7,344 bases of DNA from Pseudomonadota bacterium. GTDB lineage: Bacteria; Bdellovibrionota; Bacteriovoracia; Bacteriovoracales; Bacteriovoracaceae. The position numbers and the translations under genes were made by a program. The stretch spans positions 1-7,344 of the forward strand of contig JAEYUK010000160.1 of assembly GCA_023432655.1 (NCBI GenBank), given 5' to 3'. Positions within the stretch are counted from its first letter, which is position 1; every line of letters starts with the position of its first letter. Below, piece by piece: positions 1-6,044 of this stretch. Under the pieces are notes generated by a model. It saw nothing but the letters and a program-made list of their open reading frames with translations. It made no database searches and was not told the DNA's origin.

Positions 1-152
1 TCTTTAAAAAGAATTAAGACATGATTGGCCTGATCATTGGTTATTTCTTCCAGGGATTTAGTAAGAGCATCTTTGGCGGCCCTTCCAATCTTCCCTTTCA
101 GGGAGAGAATCAAAAGGTTGTTACTTGTTATACACTTATATTCGAAATCCAT
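1..152 (-). CDS. STAS-domain protein (anti-sigma factor antagonist-like), 5' part only
   Basis: Reading the minus strand from an ATG at 152-150 gives 50 codons without a stop before the window ends, so the gene is truncated by the window and not broken. The protein begins MDFEYKCITSNNLLILSLKG, followed by KIGRAAKDALTKSLEEI and NHVLILFK. This is the strand-helix-strand start of a STAS domain: a first strand ending in a turn (LSLKGKIG), a helix of the 'A..AL...L' kind, then the hydrophobic strand that in this family ends in a D.S motif. STAS proteins of the SpoIIAA/RsbV type bind anti-sigma kinases or act in other partner-switching modules in the cytoplasm. The phosphorylatable Ser/Thr region lies beyond the edge, so whether it is a regulated antagonist or a bare STAS scaffold cannot be seen. 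The start is supported by a well-spaced GAGG ribosome binding site. The gene lies downstream of rmuC on the same strand, separated by a hairpin. Confidence 0.7.
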   Translation of the reverse strand, partial: MDFEYKCITSNNLLILSLKGKIGRAAKDALTKSLEEITNDQANHVLILFK

Positions 153-158
153 TTATTA

Positions 159-162
159 CCTC
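159..162 (-). promoter_or_regulatory. Ribosome binding site of the STAS gene
   Basis: The minus strand reads GAGG six bases before the ATG at 152-150. This spacing supports that ATG as the true start of an otherwise edge-truncated gene. Confidence 0.55.
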
Positions 163-229
163 GGCAGCATTGTTTCATACTCCGAGAAAAATTCATAGAC
201 GGACTGTAACTACCCGAAATACCTGAGTT

Positions 230-281
230 CCAATTAAAAGTTTTTAAGTCCGATAGGACTAAAAATAACAACTTTAATTGG
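230..281 (-). terminator. Long imperfect hairpin after rmuC, candidate terminator
   Basis: An outer inverted repeat pairs 230-240 (ccaattaaaag) with 271-281 (actttaattgg), with one bulged base. Inside it, AGTCC at 247-251 pairs with GGACT at 256-260 around a GATA loop, extended by T5 (241-245) against A5 (261-265). It begins only a few bases after the rmuC stop on the minus strand. Read in that direction, the inner stem is followed by TAAAAAC and then TTTTAATT. That is a poor U-tract, since most of the A/T runs pair with each other. It could be a weak intrinsic terminator or an RNA-processing structure separating rmuC from the STAS gene. Confidence 0.45.
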
Positions 282-284
282 CAC

Positions 285-1424
285 TTAATGCTCATCAAGC
301 GGTAAGGCCTTGGAAGCTCTGGCCCCAAGTTCTTTAAGATTTTCCATACGACTTGCTAAGCTGCCTTTCCCTGTCAGAATCCTCGATCGAAGGTCATCAA
401 AGGAATGTCCAACCTTTCTGATTTGTCCTTGCATGTGATTAAGTTCTTCGGCCACTCCTACAAACTTGTCATAAAGAAGTCCCGCCTGGCGGGCAATTTC
501 AATGGCATTTTTCGTTTGTCTTTCTTGCTTCCAGATACTCGCAACCGTTCTAAGTGTGGCCAGTAAGGTTGAGGGGCCAACTAACATTATATTTTTCTCC
601 CAGGCGTGAGAGAAAAGTTCACTATCTTTTTGCATGGCCAGCATGAAGGCGCCTTCAATCGGGATAAAAAGCATGACATAATCCGGCGTCGCAAGCTTAT
701 CAAGCATATGATAGTTTTTAGAGGATAAACCTTTGATATGAGCATAGAGAGAATCCAGAAAATGAGAAAGATCTTCTTCTTGTCCTTCGTTCACATAGCG
801 CTCATAGGCGACGAGACTTACCTTTGAATCAATAACGAGATGTTTATTTTCAGGAAGATTTATCACGACATCAGGCTGCTGTGTTCGCCCCTCCTCATCT
901 TTCAAACCCATCTCTTTCGCTTGAAGGACGAATTCTTCACCGGCCCGTAGCCCTGAGGATTCCAACAATTTTTCAAGAATCATTTCTCCCCAGTTTCCCT
1001 GCATTTTGACATCACCTTTTAAAGCGCGGGTGAGATTTTCAGTTTCACTGCTCATCTTCTGCCCAGTCAGGATAATCCTCTCTATTTCGGAATGAAGTTT
1101 AATTCGGTCTTTTGTATCAGTCAGATGCATCTCTTCAACTTTCCGCTGAAAATCAGTCATCTTGTCTTTGAATGGGTTTAGAAGTAATTCCATACCACGA
1201 AGAGAATCTTCTCTGAATCGCTTGGATTTCTCTTCAAAAATTTCCTGGGAAAGAGTTTTTAATCTTAGTTCAAGCTTCTCCGATGCTTCTTGGTGGACTT
1301 TTTCCTGGATCGCCAATTTTTCTTTGAGGATTCCATACTCTAGTTGCATTTTTTGAGATCTAAAGTGATAGATCGCCAGTCCTACAACTAATCCACCTGC
1401 TCCTATCAGAACCTCTGAAATCAT
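285..1424 (-). CDS. rmuC: DNA recombination protein RmuC (membrane-anchored PD-(D/E)XK nuclease family)
   Basis: The product has 379 residues, somewhat shorter than the roughly 475 of E. coli RmuC. A single N-terminal membrane segment (about residues 3-20, VLIGAGGLVVGLAIYHF) is followed by a charged coiled-coil region (about 25-135). The RmuC core starts at GNWGE (143-147) and carries QPDVVINL (183-190, D185) and IDSK (198-201, D199 and K201), which fit the predicted PD-(D/E)XK nuclease site. Then come FIPIEGAF (253-260) and a helical region around LRTVASIWKQER. In E. coli, RmuC limits recombination at inverted repeats, and a nuclease role is predicted from the fold; the exact substrate is not established. 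The start is secure: AAGGAG lies seven bases upstream of the ATG. The gene is divergent from the protease gene and may be followed by the STAS gene after the hairpin. All expected motifs are intact. Confidence 0.93.
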   Translation of the reverse strand: MISEVLIGAGGLVVGLAIYHFRSQKMQLEYGILKEKLAIQEKVHQEASEKLELRLKTLSQEIFEEKSKRFREDSLRGMELLLNPFKDKMTDFQRKVEEMHLTDTKDRIKLHSEIERIILTGQKMSSETENLTRALKGDVKMQGNWGEMILEKLLESSGLRAGEEFVLQAKEMGLKDEEGRTQQPDVVINLPENKHLVIDSKVSLVAYERYVNEGQEEDLSHFLDSLYAHIKGLSSKNYHMLDKLATPDYVMLFIPIEGAFMLAMQKDSELFSHAWEKNIMLVGPSTLLATLRTVASIWKQERQTKNAIEIARQAGLLYDKFVGVAEELNHMQGQIRKVGHSFDDLRSRILTGKGSLASRMENLKELGARASKALPLDEH

Positions 1425-1518
1425 TATCTAACTCCTTGATAACTTTATTATTTCTTTTTTTTCACCATTCCACAAGGTTTCACTCAGGAACGGTCAGCTT
1501 GTAGCCGATAAAAGGACT
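1425..1518. promoter_or_regulatory. Divergent intergenic region with start signals for rmuC and the protease gene
   Basis: These 94 bases must hold the upstream signals of both divergent genes if neither is read from elsewhere. On the minus strand, AAGGAG (1432-1437) is a strong ribosome binding site for rmuC. On the plus strand, AAAGGA (1511-1516) precedes the protease ATG at an unusually short distance of two bases. A T-rich tract (about 1445-1462) reads as TAATAA-like on the minus strand and could be a -10 element for rmuC. I found no convincing -35 box on either strand, so promoter positions are not assigned. Confidence 0.4.
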
Positions 1519-2520
1519 ATGAAATTTCTTACTTTCATGATCCTAGTATTCACACTTCTTCCCAAGGGCCACGCCCAGCGGGTTCAGAAGGCTTCCTGTA
1601 CTGATATTGATGTACGGGAAATAAATCCCGTCATTAAAAACAATAGTCAGCTTGCGGCCCATTTTAAAACTCCTCGTAATCAGGATTCGATCGGATGGTG
1701 TTATGCTTTCACTAGCGCTGACCTGATGAGTGCAGAACTTGGTGTTCCTGTTTCGGGCATGCACATAAGCACCATTTACAACAATCTCATCCTTAAAACG
1801 CCGTGGATGCAAAAAGAGGTTGATGATGAGAGATCAAAAAATCCGAGCAGCTATGCTTTTACAGATGTCTATGAAAGTGGAAGAGTTCAGCTTGCTATAA
1901 AGGAAGCCATCTCAAAAGGGAAAATATGCACGGAAAAAGGTCTGCCCTTTGATCAGACACATACCAACCAAGTCCATGATCTTATAAGAGCATTGGAAGA
2001 ATTAAAACCTCAGGTCATTCTGAGCAATATGGACCGTGCGACTATTTGCCGTGAAATTAGCAGTATTGTTACACCTTTTGTTATCAGCGGTCAGAACATG
2101 ACGGCAATAGCAGATTCGTTTGTAAAGGATAACTTGAATCAAACCATGACTCTATTTGCGGATCATGCCTGTAAAGAATGGGTTCATGAGATCCCGAACA
2201 TGGAAGTTAAGTTGGTTAGAAAAGAAACTGATCTGGAAGCCTTCATGAAAGAAATTAATTTTAACATTGTGAAAGGTCGCCTCCAGACGGTGGACTATGA
2301 TGTTAAACCATTTACGGGAACAGAAGGGTTTCATTCCAGTATTATCGTGGGCAGACGCTGGAACAACGATCGCTGCGAGTACAATATACGGAACAGTTGG
2401 GGCAAAAGCTGCGCCTCTTATGTTGCCGGAATCGATTGCAATAAAGAACAAGGAACCTTTTGGGTGAGTGATGAACAATTATTTCAAGCTAGTAGCAATA
2501 TTCGTTATATTGCAAAGTAA
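1519..2520 (+). CDS. Exported papain-like (C1 family) cysteine protease
   Basis: The product has 333 residues with a signal peptide (about 1-19, MKFLTFMILVFTLLPKGHA), so it is predicted to be periplasmic or secreted. The catalytic set of the papain family is complete: Q55 and C61 in NQDSIGWCYAF, with the same six-residue spacing as papain Q19 and C25; H272 in GFHSSIIVG; and N292 in RNSWGKS. The residue matching papain C22 is Ile58, so the usual first disulfide is absent, though seven non-catalytic cysteines remain in the mature part. The Cys-to-His distance (211 residues) is clearly longer than papain's 134, showing an insertion of about 75 residues, largely helical in appearance. Only about 35 residues lie between the signal peptide and the catalytic motif, so there is no classical long inhibitory propeptide. 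The last 50 bases also encode the start of the next gene. Substrate unknown; an extracellular or predatory digestion role is only conjecture. Confidence 0.85.
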   Translation: MKFLTFMILVFTLLPKGHAQRVQKASCTDIDVREINPVIKNNSQLAAHFKTPRNQDSIGWCYAFTSADLMSAELGVPVSGMHISTIYNNLILKTPWMQKEVDDERSKNPSSYAFTDVYESGRVQLAIKEAISKGKICTEKGLPFDQTHTNQVHDLIRALEELKPQVILSNMDRATICREISSIVTPFVISGQNMTAIADSFVKDNLNQTMTLFADHACKEWVHEIPNMEVKLVRKETDLEAFMKEINFNIVKGRLQTVDYDVKPFTGTEGFHSSIIVGRRWNNDRCEYNIRNSWGKSCASYVAGIDCNKEQGTFWVSDEQLFQASSNIRYIAK

Positions 2521-2830
2521 TTTATCCTTGGCCTGTATCCCTGCTCAACTTGAGCATCAAGGAAAATCAATTAACCTGTGTCACGACAAGGAAAAAGATC
2601 TTTATCTTTCTAAAAGTTGCTCTACCCTGGAGAGCTGCTTTTTTGAGAAGAAAATAACTCTTAAATTCTATCCCAATCAAAGCCCTGGCTTTTCACTGTG
2701 CTATCAGCTAGGAGGAGACGCATTTTTTGGAGTCGTTAAAGGAGTGAAAGATAAAATCCCTTTCTGCATGAAAAATGGACATTACGCTGATCAGGAGAGC
2801 CTTCTCCTACAGTACCGCTCAAGTAAATGA
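2471..2830 (+). CDS. Small exported cysteine-rich protein of unknown function
   Basis: I do not recognise a family. From the ATG at 2471 the product has 119 residues; a GTG directly before it (2468) would add one. GGGTGA (2462-2467) is a close Shine-Dalgarno-like sequence and favours the ATG. The N-terminus NNYFKLVAIFVILQSNLSLA is a clear signal peptide. The following Cys (residue 22) makes LSLAC, which fits a permissive lipobox, so the protein is either a lipoprotein or a soluble exported protein cut after SLA. The mature part has Cys at about 22, 37, 50, 56, 77 and 99 (ATG numbering), enough for three disulfides if none is acylated. The gene overlaps the protease gene by 50 bases in another frame, suggesting translational coupling and a shared task, possibly inhibitor, chaperone or cofactor of the protease; that is inference. 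Confidence 0.7.
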   Translation: MNNYFKLVAIFVILQSNLSLACIPAQLEHQGKSINLCHDKEKDLYLSKSCSTLESCFFEKKITLKFYPNQSPGFSLCYQLGGDAFFGVVKGVKDKIPFCMKNGHYADQESLLLQYRSSK

Positions 2831-2868
2831 CAATTGATCGGAATGCTCCTTTCCCTTAGAATTTAACT

Positions 2869-3876
2869 ATGACTAAGAAAACTAGCTCTCATGAACTGAC
2901 CGTTAAAGTTGATCAAAACCTTGCACGTAAATTTCAGGAAGCGGCCCAGAAGAAAACCGACATTAAGGATTTCATTCAGGAATTCCTGGTGCAGTTTCTC
3001 TCTCCCGATACCAAAACCGCTTACATCAAAGATTTAAAATTCTTCTTCGATTTTCTTAAGTCGGGAGGTGTTACAGTTGGCCACCCCGGCGAAATTCAGA
3101 GTTATCACTTTCAACTTTACCGCGACCACCTACTTGAAAGAGGTCTTTCTTCCGCCACTATAAACCGTCGCCTGGTCTGCATCCGCTCATTCATGAAGTG
3201 GGCAATTGCATCTAAACTGATTGATCACAATCCTTTAGACACGGTTAAACTTCCTAAAGTTCAAACCGAGTCCCCCACTGTGGCCTTTGATGACGATGAA
3301 GTGATCCAAATGCTTAATGCCCCTGATTTAACCACTCACAAGGGCAAAACCCATCGATTAATCATGGTTTTACTGTTTCATCTAGGGCTAAGACGATCTG
3401 AACTTACGAATCTTAAAATGCATCAGATGGTGTATGATCGCACTCATCATGTCCTGAGGATTCAGGGTAAAGGAGATAAACTTCGACTCATTCCTTTAAA
3501 CGAAACAGTCTATGAAGAAATTCAAATTTATCTTGCACACTTGAGTGATAATGGAATTTCATTGGGGCCAGAGGACTATCTCCTTCAGACTGACCTTAAT
3601 ACCCGTAATATCCGCCCTATGGATGGATCAACCATTTTTCGTGTGATCGGAAGGTATGCCAAGAAGCTTGGAATAAATAAATCTGTTTCCCCCCACTCCT
3701 GTCGGGCAACAGTCATTTCTCATTTACTGGACACTCAACATGCGGCGATCAGAGATGTGGCGACCTTTGCAGGCCACTCTAATATTACGACCACCGAGCG
3801 CTACGATAAAAGAAGAAAGAATCTCGATAAGAGTGCGGCCTACCAGGTGGACTTCTCATTAAAAAAAGAAGCCTAA
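2869..3876 (+). CDS. Tyrosine recombinase / site-specific integrase
   Basis: The product has 335 residues with the two-domain layout of the family. About 45-130 is the SAM-like core-binding domain (helices around SPDTKTAYIKDLKFFFDFL and SSATINRRLVCIRSFMKWA). About 137-320 is the catalytic domain. The active site is complete: R175 in HLGLRRSEL, the hairpin lysine in GKGDKLRLIPL (K201 or K204), H276 and R279 in SPHSCRAT, H303 in AGHSNITTTE, and nucleophile Y312 in ERYDKR. It should therefore be able to cut and rejoin DNA. The C-terminus (RYDKRRKNLDKSAAYQVDF) differs from canonical XerC/XerD tails, so I do not call it a Xer protein. Residues 1-45 are an extra N-terminal segment that looks like ribbon-helix-helix. 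The start is ATG with no clear ribosome binding site; 38 bases separate it from the previous gene. No att repeats or phage genes are visible nearby. Confidence 0.9.
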   Translation: MTKKTSSHELTVKVDQNLARKFQEAAQKKTDIKDFIQEFLVQFLSPDTKTAYIKDLKFFFDFLKSGGVTVGHPGEIQSYHFQLYRDHLLERGLSSATINRRLVCIRSFMKWAIASKLIDHNPLDTVKLPKVQTESPTVAFDDDEVIQMLNAPDLTTHKGKTHRLIMVLLFHLGLRRSELTNLKMHQMVYDRTHHVLRIQGKGDKLRLIPLNETVYEEIQIYLAHLSDNGISLGPEDYLLQTDLNTRNIRPMDGSTIFRVIGRYAKKLGINKSVSPHSCRATVISHLLDTQHAAIRDVATFAGHSNITTTERYDKRRKNLDKSAAYQVDFSLKKEA

Positions 3877-3898
3877 GCTGATTTTAAGAGATTTTTTT
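3855..3898 (+). terminator. Candidate intrinsic terminator at the recombinase 3' end
   Basis: CTCATTAAAA (3855-3864) pairs with TTTTAAGAG (3882-3890) with one bulged base, and an inner AGC/GCT pair closes around the CTAA at 3873-3876. The stem is followed by ATTTTTTT (3891-3898), a fair U-tract for the plus strand. The stem is AT-rich and overlaps the coding ends of both convergent genes. On the minus strand the T7 complementary to 3861-3867 might also serve, but that stem is weaker. Confidence 0.38.
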
Positions 3899-4805
3899 GA
3901 TATTGGTTACGCACGAGTTCCCTCGAAGACTCCACGAAGCGCTGGATAGTTTTTATGCCAGTGTTCTGGCCATCGATAATTTTCCCATAAGGTAAGAAAA
4001 GAAAAACCTTTTTATTCAGAGAGAAATCAAAACTCGATTGGACAGACATGTCTTCCATTCGGCATAACATGGCATCTGAACTTTGCGCGGAGTAAAGTAA
4101 ATTGTAAGAGAAAGGTGCCAGATGCCTTCTGATATCAGTGACGTTAGAGTCATCAGGGAGTTTGAGCATTTGCGAATTAATCATAATCCGCACCATTTCT
4201 TCTTGTGAAAACTTTTTTAAATAGGTTTCTGACTCCATCGAAAAAAGCATTCCATGGGAGCCTAGTTGCTCTAAAGAAACCAACTGGGTTTCGGAAAATT
4301 GGGAACCATACTGAAAAAGGACTTTGCTCTTTAATCTAATCCGGAAATCTCTTCTAGGAAGTCTTTCCTGAAGAAGATAGACCAAAACAAAGTCTCGATA
4401 AGTTGATTTATTAAAGCACTCCGAAATTGACATCCCCTTATATGGACCGCTGCTTGAGATGAAGGAAACTTCGCGAGGGAGAAAAGGGTCCAGGGCCTTT
4501 TGATTAAAGATGTAGTTCTCGTAAAGAGAATGCATGGTGGTCTGTTGGATATTTGATTGAGATCTGATCCAAACAGGTATCTGACTCAAGCGAGTCAAAG
4601 CGCTTTCCCGGAGCTTAAAATCATTCAAAAGAATACCGCTTTGAAGCTGATTTTTAATGGCCTCACAAGTCTCATGAAAATCGGCCCAATGAAAAACCAT
4701 CGCCCCATTATCACAAAGAGGAAACTCTTCTCCCAAACTTTTGGCGAGTGGAGATTCATTCAAAAGGTGCGGCGAAAACAACTGGGAAACGGCCTGATTG
4801 CTCAT
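3873..4805 (-). CDS. Protein of unknown function, possible degenerate PilZ-like segment
   Basis: The product has 310 residues with no signal peptide or membrane segment, so it is probably cytoplasmic. I do not recognise the full-length family. The middle part carries LPRRDFRIRLKSKVLF (149-164), which resembles the arginine-rich entry of PilZ domains. About 25 residues later comes SLEQLGSHGMLFSM (177-190), which resembles the (D/N)xSxxG strand-turn motif but with Gln and Gly in place of Asp/Asn and Ser. If this is a PilZ fold, c-di-GMP binding is doubtful. The start is good: AGAGGA lies five bases before the ATG. The gene follows the permease gene on the same strand after 69 bases, so it may be the last gene of that unit. 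Its TAG stop overlaps the recombinase TAA stop on the other strand. The function is open. Confidence 0.75.
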   Translation of the reverse strand: MSNQAVSQLFSPHLLNESPLAKSLGEEFPLCDNGAMVFHWADFHETCEAIKNQLQSGILLNDFKLRESALTRLSQIPVWIRSQSNIQQTTMHSLYENYIFNQKALDPFLPREVSFISSSGPYKGMSISECFNKSTYRDFVLVYLLQERLPRRDFRIRLKSKVLFQYGSQFSETQLVSLEQLGSHGMLFSMESETYLKKFSQEEMVRIMINSQMLKLPDDSNVTDIRRHLAPFSYNLLYSAQSSDAMLCRMEDMSVQSSFDFSLNKKVFLFLPYGKIIDGQNTGIKTIQRFVESSRELVRNQYQKNLLKSA

Positions 4806-4874
4806 AGAAGTCCTCTAGATGATAAGGATATATCTTAACCTATCTCGGTCTAATGGAGAGAAATTTAAACTTAA

Positions 4875-6044
4875 TTATCCAAGTGAACGGACAATCTGGA
4901 CAAATGATTGATTTTCTTTCCTAAAGAAAGAAAACGAGAAATAACTAAAAATTAGTGAGATTCCGAAGGGGATAATTAAACTCATAAGCACATGACTGGC
5001 ATCGAGCTGGACCGGCAGCTGTCTTTCCACGAAGATATCTGGCATAAGTGTATGCCCGAATCTTTCTAAAAGTAGTAAGGTTACGTAACCACAGAAACCG
5101 CCTACTAAAACAGTCAGTCCTGAAAGAATTAAAGTAAACTTAAAACATAGGCCAATGAGCTTTTTCTGAGACATTCCGAGAATCCAGAAACTCATAAGAT
5201 CCCGCCGGATTTTAGAGTAAAAAATAAGGAGCCCTGAGGTAATGGCGATGGCCACAAGTAAGCTCATACTTATGAATAAAAAAAGCATGACCTTTGTTTC
5301 TAAATTCAGGGACCAGACTAAGGCTTCATTCATGTCTTCCCAGGATAAGATTCTTTTAGAAACGGCAGAATCATAAGACTTTAATTGATTCAAAACATTA
5401 GTAGGCACTTCTCCAAAGAGTCGTATCTGATTAACGCCCGGATTACGAAGAAGATTCTGCACTAAACCTAACCGCCCCCAAATCTCAAAATCATCTACTT
5501 CTACAAGTTCTGTATACAAATAATCCGAAAGAGTTTCCGTTGTAAAACGCGGGACTTCCCCCATGAGAGAATCAGTTACTCCGGGAGCGATGACCTGAAC
5601 CTCATCTAAAAACTGAAGTTTAATTTTACTGGAAAGATCACTTCCCATAACTAAACCACTGAAATCCTTATTCGTGAGGAAATCGGGTCTTTCGTCATCT
5701 AAATCTATCCCATGAAGTTTTGCAGGTGCTACAAAACTTCGGTGTTTAAGCATGACTTCAACTTCAAGCTCAGAATAAAAAGGAATGGCGTTTTTACGAA
5801 GAATGTCTTTGAGGTCATCTAAAGACTCATTCGTAATATGATCAAAAATGATTAAATGGGTTCCGTGAACATTTTTGGAACGACTGATGAGACCTGCTTG
5901 AAGTCCACCCATAATCCCCTGGATCACCATAAGACTAAAAGCAGAAAGAAAAAGACCCGTCACGGCTATAAACAATAACCGCTGACGAGTCTTAGCTCTT
6001 AAGATATAGGAAAAAAAATAACTAAAAAATGGCCATGTTCTCAA
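4875..6044 (-). CDS. LolC/LolE-type ABC transporter permease (FtsX family)
   Basis: The product has 389 residues, close to the roughly 400 typical of lipoprotein-releasing permeases. The topology matches: one N-terminal membrane helix (about 22-44), a large periplasmic domain (about 45-248), then three helices (about 251-276, 299-326 and 353-375) forming the FtsX-like domain. The stretch SWEDMNEALVWSLNLETKVM before helix 2 and the cytoplasmic loop SKIRRDLMSFWILGMSQKKL are family hallmarks. In Gram-negative bacteria LolCDE moves mature lipoproteins from the inner membrane to LolA. LolC and LolE cannot be told apart here, and another MacB/FtsX-type export role is possible. No ATPase partner (LolD) is in the window. 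The start is TTG, overlapping the stop of the preceding gene as TTGA. It is the only plausible start, because a stop codon lies seven codons upstream and the next Met falls inside helix 1. Confidence 0.85.
   Translation of the reverse strand: MRTWPFFSYFFSYILRAKTRQRLLFIAVTGLFLSAFSLMVIQGIMGGLQAGLISRSKNVHGTHLIIFDHITNESLDDLKDILRKNAIPFYSELEVEVMLKHRSFVAPAKLHGIDLDDERPDFLTNKDFSGLVMGSDLSSKIKLQFLDEVQVIAPGVTDSLMGEVPRFTTETLSDYLYTELVEVDDFEIWGRLGLVQNLLRNPGVNQIRLFGEVPTNVLNQLKSYDSAVSKRILSWEDMNEALVWSLNLETKVMLFLFISMSLLVAIAITSGLLIFYSKIRRDLMSFWILGMSQKKLIGLCFKFTLILSGLTVLVGGFCGYVTLLLLERFGHTLMPDIFVERQLPVQLDASHVLMSLIIPFGISLIFSYFSFSFFRKENQSFVQIVRSLG

Noticed and set aside
21..209. Open frame of 62 codons on the plus strand
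   Set aside because: It is antisense to the STAS start and its ribosome binding site, with no recognisable protein features.
128..328. Open frame of 66 codons on the minus strand across the rmuC-STAS gap
   Set aside because: It runs through the rmuC end, the hairpin and the STAS ribosome binding site, and has no coherent protein features. The STAS frame with its own start signal explains the region better.
2152..2478. Minus-strand open frame of 108 codons inside the protease gene
   Set aside because: It lies antisense to the region encoding the catalytic His and Asn motifs; no family resemblance and no start signal noticed.
2869..3876. Recombinase as proof of a prophage or integrative element
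   Set aside because: No phage, conjugation or excision genes, no tRNA and no flanking direct repeats were seen; the recombinase alone does not show mobility.
4557..4838. Plus-strand open frame of 93 codons over the start of the unknown minus-strand gene
   Set aside because: It is antisense to a gene with a good ribosome binding site and has no domain features.
4806..4874. GATATATC palindrome (4827-4834) as an operator or -10 element upstream of the unknown gene
   Set aside because: It is only eight AT-rich bases and does not extend outward, and no -35 box sits at a suitable distance.
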